From positions 496,001 to 560,000 of the forward strand of contig NZ_CP139992.1 of the NCBI RefSeq assembly GCF_034424155.1: a stretch of 64,000 nt of DNA. The letters are read 5' to 3'. Origin of the DNA: Hafnia alvei (GTDB taxonomy: Bacteria; Pseudomonadota; Gammaproteobacteria; Enterobacterales; Enterobacteriaceae). The notes under the pieces are model-generated. The model ran no database searches. It saw only the letters and a program-made list of their open reading frames with translations, and was not told the DNA's origin. Every line of letters starts with the position of its first letter. Positions within the stretch are counted from its first letter, which is position 1. Of the stretch, positions 1-10,152 are shown in pieces. The translations under genes and the position numbers were made by a program.

Positions 1-117
1 TTTGATAACCGCTTGAGTCAGCCATCCAGCCTTTTTGTTCGCGCCCCAACCAGCAAGACGAGTCAGGCCTTGTTTTGGCAGTAAATATTGAAGTTTAATT
101 TTAATGCTATCGAGCAC
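1..117 (-). CDS. psd: phosphatidylserine decarboxylase, N-terminal 39 residues (cut by window edge)
   Basis: Reading the minus strand from a GTG at 115-117 gives [15 protein letters not shown] followed by [19 protein letters not shown], which matches the start of Psd (E. coli MLNSFKLSLQYILPK...LTRLAGWG). The frame is open to the window edge. A good ribosome binding site (GGAAGAGG, 5 nt before GTG) supports this start. Psd is a membrane enzyme that decarboxylates phosphatidylserine to phosphatidylethanolamine, with a self-made pyruvoyl group in the C-terminal part that lies outside this window. It follows rsgA on the same strand, as in E. coli (rsgA-psd-mscM). Confidence 0.9.
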   Translation of the reverse strand, partial: MLDSIKIKLQYLLPKQGLTRLAGWGANKKAGWLTQAVIK

Positions 118-426
118 GTTAGCCTCTTCCAATGGGTCAGTTTCCGAGGGACGCTGAAATAAAAATCTGCGCCGTCGGAATAAATTCTCAATAAATTGGT
201 CTGCTTTTTAACACTTCGCATGCTGATTTTCCACCTTCCAAAGCGTGGTGGATAACATGCCACTAAAGCAAAACCGTGATGCTTTTGCGGTGACTTAGGT
301 CACATTGAGGCCGCACCAGATAGGCACGCCCGTATATATTATCAATATTTGAGGCCGCATCGCGAGAGATGTACTAACGTGATACGACCACAATTATTTG
401 ATAAATCATTCAATAATCAGAAAATT
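118..426. other. rsgA-psd intergenic region
   Basis: These 309 bases between the rsgA stop and the psd start hold no convincing gene. The short open frame on the minus strand has no recognisable protein. A CRP-like palindrome lies at 289-304. An 11-base word TTGAGGCCGCA occurs twice (about 305-315 and 350-360). No hairpin with a T-run follows rsgA, so read-through into psd is possible. The spacer is probably where a private psd promoter sits, but I cannot name its sigma factor. Confidence 0.5.
289..304. promoter_or_regulatory. candidate CRP site upstream of psd
   Basis: GGTGA-CTTAGG-TCACA matches the CRP consensus TGTGA-N6-TCACA in 9 of 10 conserved positions. It lies about 172 bp upstream of the psd start codon. 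One such match can arise by chance in AT-rich DNA, so function is only inferred. Confidence 0.35.
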
Positions 427-1464
427 CTAATCTTCATTAAAGAAATTTTTACGCGTTTTTACCTGCGACATACTTTCTAAAATGCGGTGATAGTTATCAT
501 AGCGCTCTTCGGCAATTTCGCCGTTTTCTGCGGCTTCACGCAGCGCACAGCCCGGATCGTTGTCGTGCTTGCAGTCGCGGAATTTGCAGCCACCGAGGTA
601 TTTACGGAATTCAATGAAGCCCAACGTAACCTGCTCTGGATCGAGATGCCATAGGCCAAACTCGCGGATCCCTGGGGAGTCGATAATATCACCACCCTGT
701 GGGAAGTGATAAAGACGTGCCGCCGTGGTGGTGTGCTGACCTAAGCCTGAGTTATCAGAAACTGCACCGACCAAGATAGGGTTGAGTTCTGGCAGTAGGG
801 CATTGAGCAGGCTCGATTTTCCCACGCCGGACTGGCCGGCAAAAATACTGATGCGATCGGTGAGCGCATTCTGTAGTTCAGCGATACCTTCCTGCGAGTG
901 GCTCGATACCATCAGTACGCGATAGCCAATATGGCGATAGATATCCATCGCTTCTTCGACAAATTTACGGCCTTCTTCATCCAGCAAATCGATTTTGTTG
1001 AGCACAATCAATGGCTCAATTTCCAACGTTTCACAGGCGACCAGATAACGGTCGATAATATTCAGCGACAGCTCGGGCAAAATGGCCGACACAATAACGA
1101 TTTGGTCGATGTTGGCGGCAATCGGTTTTAGGCCGTCATAGAAATCAGGACGAGTTAGCATTGAGGTGCGTTCGTGCACGGCTTCCACAATGCCTTTTAC
1201 GCCCGGCTGTGCGCCAGAACGCCACACCACGCGATCGCCGGTAACCAGTGAACGAATGGTTCGACGGATATTACAGCGATGCTGAGTGCCATCGGCGGCT
1301 TCAACGTCGGCATGTTTGCCGAACCGGCTGACAACAATCCCTTCTTGTGGCTCGCCAAACAGGGAGTCATCCAGTTCTGGTCTATTATCAGTTTTGGTCA
1401 GGCGACGCTGATGGTTTGCCTGAACACGGCGTTGTTGGCCTTTCGATAGTTTGTTCTTACTCAC
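427..1464 (-). CDS. rsgA: ribosome small-subunit biogenesis GTPase RsgA
   Basis: 345 residues (E. coli RsgA has 350). RsgA is a circularly permuted GTPase that acts late in 30S subunit maturation, checking the decoding centre and releasing RbfA. The permuted order is visible: the G4 motif NKID (156-159) comes before the P-loop GQSGVGKS (210-217) and the G3 motif DSPG (262-265). An OB-fold region precedes these, and a zinc knuckle (C293, C298, H300, C306) follows. The basic N-terminus [13 protein letters not shown] is family-typical and fixes the start. It is divergent from orn and lies upstream of psd. Confidence 0.98.
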   Translation of the reverse strand: MSKNKLSKGQQRRVQANHQRRLTKTDNRPELDDSLFGEPQEGIVVSRFGKHADVEAADGTQHRCNIRRTIRSLVTGDRVVWRSGAQPGVKGIVEAVHERTSMLTRPDFYDGLKPIAANIDQIVIVSAILPELSLNIIDRYLVACETLEIEPLIVLNKIDLLDEEGRKFVEEAMDIYRHIGYRVLMVSSHSQEGIAELQNALTDRISIFAGQSGVGKSSLLNALLPELNPILVGAVSDNSGLGQHTTTAARLYHFPQGGDIIDSPGIREFGLWHLDPEQVTLGFIEFRKYLGGCKFRDCKHDNDPGCALREAAENGEIAEERYDNYHRILESMSQVKTRKNFFNED

Positions 1465-1635
1465 TGCGCCTCACTCATTTGTTTGAACGAACTCGACGTT
1501 AGTTTGATGCAGCGCCAGGCTCGGCGGGCATACAAACCCATATCAAAAACGAATCTGAAGTTGACGACCATCGCTCGTTGTCGCCAAAAAGACTATGATA
1601 CACGCTATTGATGAAGAAGAAGAGCCGAGGCCGCA

Positions 1636-2181
1636 ATGAGTGGAAGTGAAACAAATTTAATCTGGATCGATTTAGAAATGACGGGGCTCGATCCCGAAGT
1701 CGATCGCATCATTGAGATTGCGACGTTGGTGACCGATGCCAATTTGAATATTCTGGCGGAAGGGCCGGTGATTGCGGTACACCAATCGGATGAGCAGCTG
1801 GCGCTGATGGATGAGTGGAACGTGCGCACCCATACCGGCAGCGGCTTAGTTGATCGTGTCAAAGCCAGCACCATCGATGACGCAACCGCAGCACAGAAAA
1901 CCATTGAGTTCCTACAGCAGTGGGTGCCCGCGGGCGTTTCTCCAATCTGCGGTAATAGCGTTGGGCAGGATCGTCGCTTCCTGTTCCGGTATATGCCTGA
2001 GTTGGAACAGTATTTCCACTACCGCTATCTGGACGTGAGTACGCTAAAAGAATTGGCGCGTCGCTGGAAACCAGAGATTTTGCCTGGTTTCAAAAAGCAG
2101 GGTACGCATCAAGCCTTGGATGATATTCGCGAATCCGTGGCTGAACTCGCCTATTACCGTGAAAACTTTATCAAGCTTTAA
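1636..2181 (+). CDS. orn: oligoribonuclease
   Basis: 181 residues, full length. Orn is the 3'-to-5' exonuclease that degrades di- and short oligoribonucleotides (including pGpG) to mononucleotides, the last step of RNA turnover, and is usually essential. All DEDDh catalytic residues are at the expected places: D12 and E14 (IWIDLEMTG), D112 (GQDRRF), H158 and D163 (THQALDD). It is transcribed away from rsgA. Its TAA stop is the first base-set of a 16-bp tandem repeat (see 2181-2244). Confidence 0.98.
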   Translation: MSGSETNLIWIDLEMTGLDPEVDRIIEIATLVTDANLNILAEGPVIAVHQSDEQLALMDEWNVRTHTGSGLVDRVKASTIDDATAAQKTIEFLQQWVPAGVSPICGNSVGQDRRFLFRYMPELEQYFHYRYLDVSTLKELARRWKPEILPGFKKQGTHQALDDIRESVAELAYYRENFIKL

Positions 2182-2244
2182 GCGTTAGCACTTTGAAACG
2201 TTAGCACTTTGGAACGTTAGCACGATGAAGCGTTAATACGCTGC
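2181..2244. repeat. four tandem copies of a 16-bp unit directly after orn
   Basis: Four units of exactly 16 bases follow one another: 2181-2196, 2197-2212, 2213-2228 and 2229-2244, with consensus ARCGTTAGCACNNTGA. The first two differ at two or three positions, the third has GA for TT, and the fourth is more diverged. The first unit begins on the last base of the orn stop codon. Such arrays usually arise by replication slippage. Confidence 0.85.
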
Positions 2245-2404
2245 GATGAGGATTTCTAGCGGATCTTCATCGCGGTATTTACGCTGCGAACCACCGATAT
2301 TTAACGCAATAGTTGTTTTTTATCCGGATGTTGTCGATAATTCGCCCTTGTTGCCGTTTTTATCGGCAAACGAACGAAATTTAAAAAATTTTCTTGTTAG
2401 GGGC

Positions 2405-2432
2405 TTGCAGGGGAAAGAAATTCTCGTATAAT
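2405..2432 (+). promoter_or_regulatory. sigma-70 promoter of the tRNA-Gly operon
   Basis: TTGCAG (2405-2410) and a perfect TATAAT (2427-2432) are separated by 16 bp. The sequence upstream (about 2375-2400) is A/T-rich like an UP element. The bases after the -10 box are GC-rich (GCGCTCCCC), the discriminator type seen at stringently controlled stable-RNA promoters. It lies about 80 bp before the first tRNA. Confidence 0.85.
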
Positions 2433-2512
2433 GCGCTCCCCGTACCGACACGGAATTACGAGTTCTTCGGATATCGTTTTAATCAGTGTTTGATACGAAA
2501 ATGCACGACAAT

Positions 2513-2588
<76 letters not shown>

Positions 2589-2644
2589 AATTTAGAAGGT
2601 CGCTTAGGCGGCTGAAAGTAAAAAAGCAGTACCTATACCAAGTT

Positions 2645-2720
<76 letters not shown>

Positions 2721-2778
2721 ATTTCTAACGCCGTTATTACTGACCCAGTAGTAAGGTGTCGATGCTAAAGCGTCAAAT

Positions 2779-2854
<76 letters not shown>

Positions 2855-3164
2855 ATTTTCTTCTTAAATAATTCTAAATTCAGCGATGCCTCATGTGGGC
2901 AGTTTCTCTATTTGTCATAATCAGTATGATTTTCATGAACAGAGTTATCCACAGGCTAGCCAGCATATCTTTCTCATACCTTCCTAGAACCAGCACAAGA
3001 CCATTAAATTAACTTTTTGATTTAACTGAATTAATTTAATGTTAAAAATGACATATGGATCACTTGCACTTTGTCTTGCTGTTGAATCACAAACTAAATT
3101 TATTTTTATGCACAGGCGAAGGGCAACAAAATTTAACGCTGATAAACATGATATTCCCAGTCGG
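2855..3164. other. datA: probable DnaA-titration locus datA (tRNA-Gly to queG spacer)
   Basis: Seen: two perfect DnaA boxes in the same orientation, TTATCCACA (2945-2953) and TTATGCACA (3106-3114), each followed by GGC. Between them, at 3010-3022 on the minus strand, is a perfect IHF consensus AATCAA-AAAG-TTA. Known: in E. coli, datA lies just downstream of glyVXY, and an IHF-bound site between DnaA boxes promotes DnaA-ATP hydrolysis and limits re-initiation of replication. Inferred: same place and same parts make this the datA counterpart. Fewer strong boxes are visible than the five described for E. coli. Weaker boxes may lie in queG or the tRNA genes. No protein gene is seen here. Confidence 0.72.
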
Positions 3165-4310
3165 TCATGCGTCTCTCGGTAGGCCTTTCTCAATGGCTCT
3201 AATAAGCCGTTTCTGTTGGCTGGTCTGAATTTCTATTACGTTTTCACTACGTTTTTCTTGCTGCTGTTTAACCGCCCATTCGATATGTTCATCTAAAACT
3301 TCAGACAATCCCCTTCTTGATTGCAGCAGAGGAATAATCTGTGCGTCGTAGGGAGCATTACCCAAAGCGACGCTAATATTACGCAGCCAGCGTAGATGCC
3401 CAATGCGACGAATGGCTGAACCCTCGGTGATTTTTAGGAAAGTCTTTTCATCCCACTGAAACAGCGCGATCAATTCAGGCGTGTGCAGATTTTGGCGCGG
3501 GCTAAAATCACCTTCTTCTGTTAGCTGAGAAAAACGATTCCACGGGCAGATCATCTGGCAGTCATCACATCCATAGATTCTGTTGCCCATCAGCGGCCGG
3601 AACTCTTCCGGTATGGCGCTTTCTAGCTCGATGGTGAGATAGGAAATGCAGCGGCGGGCATCCACGACATAAGGCTCAACAATTGCGCCGGTTGGACACG
3701 TGGTGATACAGGCCACGCAGCGGCCGCATTGCTCGTCTTGGGGCTTATCAATAGGGAGTGGGAGATCGAGTAATAGTTCACCTAAAAAGAACCAGGAACC
3801 GGCCTCTTTGTTTAAAATAAGTGAGTGTTTACCAACCCAGCCAATTCCGGCTTTAGCGGCTAGTGGGCGTTCTAAAATGGGGGCGGAGTCCACAAATGGG
3901 CGAGAGTTAACGTCGATACCAACGCAATACTCTTGGATCATATCGCCTAAACGCTTAAGTCGATTACGTAGCAGTTTGTGATAATCCCGCCCAAGGGCGT
4001 AGCGGCTCACATAGCCTAGCTGTGGATTTTTGAGTGTTTTAGCAAAAGACGCGTTTGCTGGAAGATAGTTCATGCGCACGCTGATAACCCGCAGGGTGCC
4101 GGGATGTAATTCGTGTGGTCTGGCTCGCATCATGCCGTGGCGCGCCATCCACTCCATCTCACCGTGATACTGCTTATCCAGCCATGCCTGCAGGCGCGGC
4201 TCTTCAACCGAAAGGTCGGTATCACATATTCCAACCTGCTGGAATCCTAGCGATTGCCCCCATTGCTTGATATGTTGGGCTAACTGATTGAGATCGAGGG
4301 GGTGTGTCAT
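3165..4310 (-). CDS. queG: epoxyqueuosine reductase
   Basis: 381 residues (E. coli 379). QueG is a cobalamin- and iron-sulfur-dependent enzyme that reduces epoxyqueuosine to queuosine in the wobble base of certain tRNAs. Two 4Fe-4S binding sets are visible: C195-GRC-VAC-ITTCP (C195, C198, C201, C205) and GCDDCQMICP (C248, C251, C255), with C221 between them. The start codon (complement of 4308-4310) overlaps the start codon of divergent nnr by two bases. Upstream bases give only a weak ribosome binding site. Confidence 0.96.
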   Translation of the reverse strand: MTHPLDLNQLAQHIKQWGQSLGFQQVGICDTDLSVEEPRLQAWLDKQYHGEMEWMARHGMMRARPHELHPGTLRVISVRMNYLPANASFAKTLKNPQLGYVSRYALGRDYHKLLRNRLKRLGDMIQEYCVGIDVNSRPFVDSAPILERPLAAKAGIGWVGKHSLILNKEAGSWFFLGELLLDLPLPIDKPQDEQCGRCVACITTCPTGAIVEPYVVDARRCISYLTIELESAIPEEFRPLMGNRIYGCDDCQMICPWNRFSQLTEEGDFSPRQNLHTPELIALFQWDEKTFLKITEGSAIRRIGHLRWLRNISVALGNAPYDAQIIPLLQSRRGLSEVLDEHIEWAVKQQQEKRSENVIEIQTSQQKRLIRAIEKGLPRDA

Positions 4311-5817
4311 GACGGGCCATTTTCAGAAACATTTCAACTCCAGTTTACCATATTCTGTTTATCCTGCGGATAACGTCCGTGAGCTTGAGCAGCGAGCGGT
4401 ATCTGAGCTGGGATTGTCTTTGTATCAGCTAATGGAACGTGCGGGACAGGCGACTTTCCATCGTGCGCGGCAATTTTATCCCACCACTCGCCGCTGGTTA
4501 GTGTTGTGCGGTCATGGCAATAATGGTGGTGATGGCTATGTCGTAGCGCGTCTAGCGCGGCAATTAGGCATTCAGGTCACGTTGGTTGCGGTTGAGCATA
4601 ATGGGCCGTTACCGCCGGAGGCGCAGCAGGCACGGGATGCATGGATACGCACCGGTGGCGAGATTCAGGGCGTTAACACGGAATTTGCTGGTGATATTGA
4701 ACTGATTATTGATGGCTTGCTCGGCATTGGTTTACGTGCGGCACCGCGTGAGCCGTATGCGTCATTGATTCAAGCGGCAAATCAGCATCCTGCCCCGATA
4801 CTCTCGCTTGATATTCCCTCTGGTCTGAACGCCGATACCGGCCATGCCGATGGCGCTGTTATTCAGGCTCAGCACACTCAAACGTTTATTGCCTGCAAAC
4901 CTGGGCAGCTCACCGGATATGCCCGCGATGTGATTGGCTCATTACATTGTGACGGGTTAGGGTTATCTCACTGGCTCAAAAAGCAGAATGCGCCGATTGC
5001 GCGACTTGATGCCAGTCTGCTGAATACCTGGCTGCATCCTCGGCGCCCTTGTTCACATAAAGGCGATAATGGCCGTCTCGTGCTGATCGGCGGCGATCAC
5101 GGTATGGCTGGCGCTATCCGAATGGCGGGTGAGGCCGCGCTGCGTAGCGGTGCTGGGTTAGTGCGAGTACTTACTCACATTGAGCATATTGCGCCATTGC
5201 TGACGTCGTGCCCTGAGATGATGGTGCAGGCGTTAACCAAAGCCTCGCTTGAGGCCGCGCTTGATTGGGCTGACGTGATTGTGATTGGCCCCGGCTTAGG
5301 TCAAACGGCGTGGGCGGGCCAAGCTGTGCAGCAAGTTCAGCGTTTCGACAAACCGATGCTGTGGGATGCTGATGCGCTGAATTTATTGGCAGAGTCACCG
5401 AGCGTGAATTCGCAGCGCATTTTGACACCACATCCTGGCGAGGCGGCAAGGCTACTAAATTGCAGTGTGGCTGAGATTGAACTAGATAGAATAAAGGCGG
5501 TAAAAAAACTTCAGCAAAAATATGGCGGTGTGGTGGTGCTAAAAGGTGCCGGAACGCTGATTGCCAGCGAAAAAAAAGTATCCGTCGCGGACGTGGGGAA
5601 TCCTGGAATGGGAACCGGCGGGATGGGAGACGTTTTGTCTGGTATTATCGGTGGTTTGCTGGCACAAAAGCTTCCGCTGTATGATGCTGCCTGTTCAGGA
5701 TGTGTGGTACACGGTGCGGCGGCTGATGAAATTGCGGAAGAGTTTGGTGAGCGAGGCATGTTAGCGACAGATCTTTTTGCCGTTATTCGTCATTATGTGA
5801 ACCCTAAGATGGCTTAA
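4309..5817 (+). CDS. nnr: bifunctional NAD(P)H-hydrate repair enzyme
   Basis: About 502 residues from the ATG at 4309. A TTG 21 bases earlier is in frame, but GAGGGGG seven bases before the ATG decides for the ATG. The N-terminal half (to about residue 220) is the NAD(P)HX epimerase domain (GHGNNGGDGYV motif). The C-terminal half is the ADP-dependent NAD(P)HX dehydratase (GGDHGMAGA, DADALN, and the nucleotide motif GNPGMGTGGMGDVLSG). The enzyme restores damaged, hydrated NADH and NADPH. It heads the nnr-tsaE-amiB-mutL-miaA-hfq-hflX-hflKC run. Confidence 0.96.
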   Translation: MTGHFQKHFNSSLPYSVYPADNVRELEQRAVSELGLSLYQLMERAGQATFHRARQFYPTTRRWLVLCGHGNNGGDGYVVARLARQLGIQVTLVAVEHNGPLPPEAQQARDAWIRTGGEIQGVNTEFAGDIELIIDGLLGIGLRAAPREPYASLIQAANQHPAPILSLDIPSGLNADTGHADGAVIQAQHTQTFIACKPGQLTGYARDVIGSLHCDGLGLSHWLKKQNAPIARLDASLLNTWLHPRRPCSHKGDNGRLVLIGGDHGMAGAIRMAGEAALRSGAGLVRVLTHIEHIAPLLTSCPEMMVQALTKASLEAALDWADVIVIGPGLGQTAWAGQAVQQVQRFDKPMLWDADALNLLAESPSVNSQRILTPHPGEAARLLNCSVAEIELDRIKAVKKLQQKYGGVVVLKGAGTLIASEKKVSVADVGNPGMGTGGMGDVLSGIIGGLLAQKLPLYDAACSGCVVHGAAADEIAEEFGERGMLATDLFAVIRHYVNPKMA

Positions 5818-5906
5818 GAGTCTGACGTATTGCCCTAGCAAACTGTTATCGAACACGCTGATCCTAAAGAAAAACCTTAATAAAGAACCAGTAAGAAATA
5901 ACTATT

Positions 5907-6377
5907 ATGAAAAACATCGTACTTTCTTTGCCGGATGAAACGGCAACCATCGCATTGGGTACTTCACTGGCGAACGCCTGTGATAGTGCGACCGTTATTT
6001 ACTTATATGGTGATTTAGGTGCGGGCAAAACCACCTTTAGCCGTGGTTTTTTACAGGCGTTGGGCCATAAGGGCAATGTTAAGAGCCCAACCTACACTTT
6101 GGTTGAACCCTATGCGTTAACGCCGATGAACGTCTATCACTTCGATTTATACCGCTTGGCCGATCCTGAAGAACTCGAGTTTATGGGGATCCGCGACTAT
6201 TTTGATGAGAATGCCATCTGTTTGGTGGAATGGCCGCAGCAGGGTGAAGGCTTTTTACCAAATCCAGATCTGAGCCTGCATATGGCTTATCAGGGCGAGG
6301 GCCGAGAAGCGTCGATTGACGCTCATACGCCACATGGCCAGTCGATTTTGGCACGATTGAACGGGCAACAAGGGTAG
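5907..6377 (+). CDS. tsaE: tRNA threonylcarbamoyladenosine biosynthesis ATPase TsaE
   Basis: 156 residues, family-typical length. TsaE is the P-loop ATPase that works with TsaB and TsaD to make t6A at position 37 of ANN-decoding tRNAs. The P-loop GDLGAGKTT is at 35-43, and the segment [10 protein letters not shown] and the late CLVEWPQ motif are characteristic. It lies 89 bp after nnr and 3 bp before amiB, so the genes are co-transcribed and probably coupled. Confidence 0.96.
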   Translation: MKNIVLSLPDETATIALGTSLANACDSATVIYLYGDLGAGKTTFSRGFLQALGHKGNVKSPTYTLVEPYALTPMNVYHFDLYRLADPEELEFMGIRDYFDENAICLVEWPQQGEGFLPNPDLSLHMAYQGEGREASIDAHTPHGQSILARLNGQQG

Positions 6378-6380
6378 TCG

Positions 6381-8159
6381 ATGATGCGCATGTGGAAGCG
6401 AATCTGTACGGTAACGTGGCTAGGATTGTTAGGGTTGCTGTTCTCTGGCGTGCTCAGTGCGGCGCAGCTGACCAATATTCAGGTTTCAAACGGCAAAAAC
6501 GAAGCGCGCGTAACGCTGAGCTTTAACGGAACGCCCTCCTATACTTTTTCTTCCCAGCCCAGTTCAAATCGGGTGCTGGTTAATATTTCTGAAACTAAAA
6601 AAATCACCAGCGGCCTGCCTATGACGTTCAGCGGTGAGAATATGCTGAGCCAAATTCGGGCGGGGAGTATTGCGGGTGATAATAACGTTCAACTGATTTT
6701 TGATGTGACGCGTAAAGCCAAGGTGAGTGCCTCTAATCAAGGGCAGATGGTTGTTTTTACGCTGAAATATGATGCCCCTGTCGCGGCGCCCAAACCGGTG
6801 TTTAATCAACCGCGTACGACCTCTCATAGTTCGACGAGAAGCGTAGCGCCGGCTCCTGCGCCATCAAACGGTGGAAACCCGTTTAATCCAACTAAGCCAA
6901 CGGTGGTCACCACCACTGAAACGCCAGCCGTTCCTGTTTCGCGCCGTAGTTCGCGATCTGATGGTTCGCAGGTGGTGGTGGCGATCGATGCCGGACACGG
7001 TGGGCAAGATCCCGGCGCGATTGGCGGTAATGGTCTGCGCGAGAAGAACGTAACGTTAGCTATTGCTAAGCGTTTACAGAATTTAATGGATGACGACCCG
7101 ATGTTTAAGCCGGTATTAACCCGCACCGGCGATTACTTTATTTCTGTCATGGGGCGTTCCGATGTGGCGCGTAAGCAACAGGCCAATCTGTTGATTTCAA
7201 TTCATGCGGATGCGGCACCAAATCGCAGTGCGACAGGTTCATCTGTATGGGTGTTGTCAAACCGTCGTGCTAACAGTGAAATGGCGGGATGGCTGGAGCA
7301 ACACGAGAAACAGTCAGAGTTGCTGGGTGGTGCGGGTGATGTGTTAGCTAATAGCGGCGACGATAAATACCTTAGCCAAGCGGTTCTCGATCTGCAATTC
7401 GGCCATTCCCAGCGCGTTGGTTATGACGTCGCGGTGCAGGTGATTCGTCAGATGCAGTCCATTGGTAATCTGCATAAACGTCGCCCTGAACACGCAAGTC
7501 TAGGCGTTCTACGCTCGCCGGATATTCCGTCTCTGCTGGTAGAAACGGGCTTTATTAGTAATGCTGGCGAAGAACGCTTGCTGGGCAGCGCTGCCTATCA
7601 AGAGAAAATCGCGCAGGCTATTTATAAGGGGGTGCGGAGCTATTTCCTTTCGCATCCGTTGCAAAATGGCCCAAAGGTCGAAAACCGGCCGCAGAGCTTC
7701 GTGTCGGCCGGTAGCTCTAGCAAAACACCAATAGCAAGCCGTGGCGCGAGTGAGAGCAGTTTCTCAGCGAGCAGCGTGAGTTCTGGCGCGACGCAGATCC
7801 ACGTGGTGAAGCGTGGGGAAACCTTGCTGGGCATAGCTAATCGCTACGGAACGACCATGACCAAGCTGATGCAGCAAAATAGCTTGAAGAAAGAAGGCGT
7901 TTGGGTTGGGCAAAAGCTGAAAGTCCCCGCGGGGAATCGCGTAGCCGCTACAGCAGTATCCCCGTCGTCGAACAAAACAGCGGTGAGCAAAACGGCAAGC
8001 ACCAAAGCCAAGCGTGTGACTCATACGGTAAAACGTGGCGATACGTTGACAAAAATCGCCGCTAGCTATGGTGTGAGCATGAGCAAAATCCAGCAGGCTA
8101 ATAAGATGAAATCAGGTGAAGTCCAGATTGGACAAACGCTGGTGATCCCACAGGCGTAA
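6381..8159 (+). CDS. amiB: N-acetylmuramoyl-L-alanine amidase AmiB with two LysM domains
   Basis: 592 residues, clearly longer than E. coli AmiB (about 445). Order: signal peptide (cleavage near residue 27, GVLSAA/QLT), AMIN domain (about 30-130) that targets the septum, a Pro/Ser/Thr linker (about 135-190), a zinc amidase_3 domain (about 195-420), then two LysM repeats (about 472-517 and 545-590) joined by Ser/Ala-rich linkers. Zinc and catalytic motifs [21 protein letters not shown] and LVETGFISN are intact. The periplasmic enzyme splits septal peptidoglycan and is activated by EnvC in E. coli. The start at 6381 is followed by further in-frame ATGs at 6384 and 6390, so the first residues are uncertain. 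Confidence 0.96.
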   Translation: MMRMWKRICTVTWLGLLGLLFSGVLSAAQLTNIQVSNGKNEARVTLSFNGTPSYTFSSQPSSNRVLVNISETKKITSGLPMTFSGENMLSQIRAGSIAGDNNVQLIFDVTRKAKVSASNQGQMVVFTLKYDAPVAAPKPVFNQPRTTSHSSTRSVAPAPAPSNGGNPFNPTKPTVVTTTETPAVPVSRRSSRSDGSQVVVAIDAGHGGQDPGAIGGNGLREKNVTLAIAKRLQNLMDDDPMFKPVLTRTGDYFISVMGRSDVARKQQANLLISIHADAAPNRSATGSSVWVLSNRRANSEMAGWLEQHEKQSELLGGAGDVLANSGDDKYLSQAVLDLQFGHSQRVGYDVAVQVIRQMQSIGNLHKRRPEHASLGVLRSPDIPSLLVETGFISNAGEERLLGSAAYQEKIAQAIYKGVRSYFLSHPLQNGPKVENRPQSFVSAGSSSKTPIASRGASESSFSASSVSSGATQIHVVKRGETLLGIANRYGTTMTKLMQQNSLKKEGVWVGQKLKVPAGNRVAATAVSPSSNKTAVSKTASTKAKRVTHTVKRGDTLTKIAASYGVSMSKIQQANKMKSGEVQIGQTLVIPQA

Positions 8160-8209
8160 GCTTTGATTCCACTCTTTGTTATTTAAGGTTCTCTAACCAA
8201 GGAAAACGT

Positions 8210-10129
8210 ATGCCGATTCAGGTTTTACCTCCGCAGCTTGCCAACCAAATCGCCGCGGGCGAAGTGGTGGAGCGCCCTGCATCGGTGGTTAAAGAGCTGG
8301 TGGAGAACAGTTTAGATGCGGGAGCCACGCGGATCGATATTGAGATCGAACGCGGCGGCGCTAAGCTGATCCGCATCCGTGATAACGGCTGTGGGATTAA
8401 CAAAGACGAATTGGCCTTGGCGTTAGCGCGCCATGCCACGAGTAAAATAACGTCACTTGACGATCTTGAGGCCATCATGAGCCTCGGATTTCGTGGCGAA
8501 GCGCTGGCGAGCGTCAGTTCGGTCTCGCGCTTAACCATGACGTCGCGTACCGCCGAGCAAAGCGAAGCATGGCAGGCCTACGCCGAAGGGCGTGATATGG
8601 CGGTAACGGTGAAACCTGCCGCTCATCCGATAGGCACAACCGTTGAAGTTTTAGATCTGTTCTACAACACGCCAGCACGGCGCAAATTTATGCGCACCGA
8701 GAAGACGGAGTTTGGCCATATTGACGAAGTGGTGCGCCGCATTGCTTTGGCTCGATTTGACGTAACGATTCAACTGCATCACAACGGTAAAATGATGCGC
8801 CAATACCGTGCGGTCAAAGAGGATGGGCAAAAAGAGCGCCGTCTAGGATCGATCTGCGGTACCGCATTTATTCAGCATGCGCTGGAAATAAAATGGGAGC
8901 ATGGTGATTTAGCCATTCATGGCTGGGTTGCCGATCCGGTGGGTTCGCGTCAGCTAACCGAGATGCAGTACAGCTATGTTAATGGCCGTATGATGCGCGA
9001 CAAATTGATTACTCATGCTATCCGCCAAGCCTATCAAGATCAGCTGAAAGATGACCAGCAACCAGCCTACGTTCTCTATTTGACCGTTGATCCGCATCAG
9101 GTTGACGTCAACGTGCATCCAGCCAAGCATGAAGTGCGTTTTCATCAGGCGCGTTTAGTGCATGATTTTATCTATCAGGCGGTGATTTCGGTATTGCAAC
9201 AGGCCGAACAGCCCTCGTTGCCCGAGGTGGTGGCTGAAGCGGAAGAAACGCCGCGTTGGGAGCCGGAAAACCGCGTCGCGGCAGGCGTTAACCAGTTTAG
9301 TAAAACCCCGATGCGTGAACCCTCACCGGCATACGGAAAATCAATCTCGCACGGTTCTGCTTCTGAGAAGCGTGCACTGAGTGAAAATCGTCACTTTTCT
9401 GCGGGTGACGGCTATCAAAAACAGGAAGGGCAGCTATACCAGCGTTTGATGCAGGTTCCTGAAAAACGGATGCCTCAGCCGCAGGTGGTGCAACAGCAAG
9501 ACGTTCTCTCTGCGGAAAATAGCCGCAAGCCAGAGATGTTCCCGCAGCCTGTTTGCGCGCCGTTGCAACACGGTGAGAATAGTTTTGGACGCGTTCTGAC
9601 GATCTGTGAGCGCCATTATGCGCTGCTAGAACGCCAGCACGGCGTGGCCTTATTAAATTTAAACGTCGCTGAAATCGAGCTGCGTCAGGTGCAGCTACTA
9701 CCAAGTGCAGAAGGTTTACGCCCACAGCCGCTGTTGATTCCGGTTAAGCTCACGCTGAATGCAGAAGAAATCAAAGGCGCGCAAAGCGGTGCGGAAACGT
9801 TAAAGAATCTAGGCATTGATCTTATCTTGGAGCGTCAGCGAGCCACGTTACGGGCCGTACCGCTGCCGTTACGTCACCAGAATCTACCGCAGCTTATCCC
9901 TGCATTTCTTGCCTTCTTAGCGGCCACGCCAGAGGCGGAATCAGCGGTGATAAGTAAATGGCTAGCCGGTCAATTAATGACAGAGCGTGAACAATGGAGC
10001 GTTTCCCAAGCCATCCAATTGTTAGCCGAGGTTGAACGGCTTTGCCCTGTGCTGGTAAAGTCGCCGCCTTCTGCGCTATTGCAGCCCGTAGATTTAACGC
10101 CAGCGCTGGTTTCGTTACAGTCCCATTGA
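8210..10129 (+). CDS. mutL: DNA mismatch repair protein MutL
   Basis: 639 residues (E. coli 615). MutL couples MutS mismatch recognition to MutH and UvrD. The N-terminal GHKL ATPase is intact, with catalytic E29 and N33 in [14 protein letters not shown], then DNGCGI and the [13 protein letters not shown] lid. The C-terminal dimerisation domain starts around residue 455, after a long Gln/Pro/Glu-rich linker that accounts for the extra length. There is no DQHA(X)2E(X)4E endonuclease motif, as expected in MutH-containing bacteria. A 50-bp spacer follows amiB and 23 bp lie before miaA. Confidence 0.97.
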   Translation: MPIQVLPPQLANQIAAGEVVERPASVVKELVENSLDAGATRIDIEIERGGAKLIRIRDNGCGINKDELALALARHATSKITSLDDLEAIMSLGFRGEALASVSSVSRLTMTSRTAEQSEAWQAYAEGRDMAVTVKPAAHPIGTTVEVLDLFYNTPARRKFMRTEKTEFGHIDEVVRRIALARFDVTIQLHHNGKMMRQYRAVKEDGQKERRLGSICGTAFIQHALEIKWEHGDLAIHGWVADPVGSRQLTEMQYSYVNGRMMRDKLITHAIRQAYQDQLKDDQQPAYVLYLTVDPHQVDVNVHPAKHEVRFHQARLVHDFIYQAVISVLQQAEQPSLPEVVAEAEETPRWEPENRVAAGVNQFSKTPMREPSPAYGKSISHGSASEKRALSENRHFSAGDGYQKQEGQLYQRLMQVPEKRMPQPQVVQQQDVLSAENSRKPEMFPQPVCAPLQHGENSFGRVLTICERHYALLERQHGVALLNLNVAEIELRQVQLLPSAEGLRPQPLLIPVKLTLNAEEIKGAQSGAETLKNLGIDLILERQRATLRAVPLPLRHQNLPQLIPAFLAFLAATPEAESAVISKWLAGQLMTEREQWSVSQAIQLLAEVERLCPVLVKSPPSALLQPVDLTPALVSLQSH

Positions 10130-10152
10130 TTAAGAGCTGAATAAAATATTTT

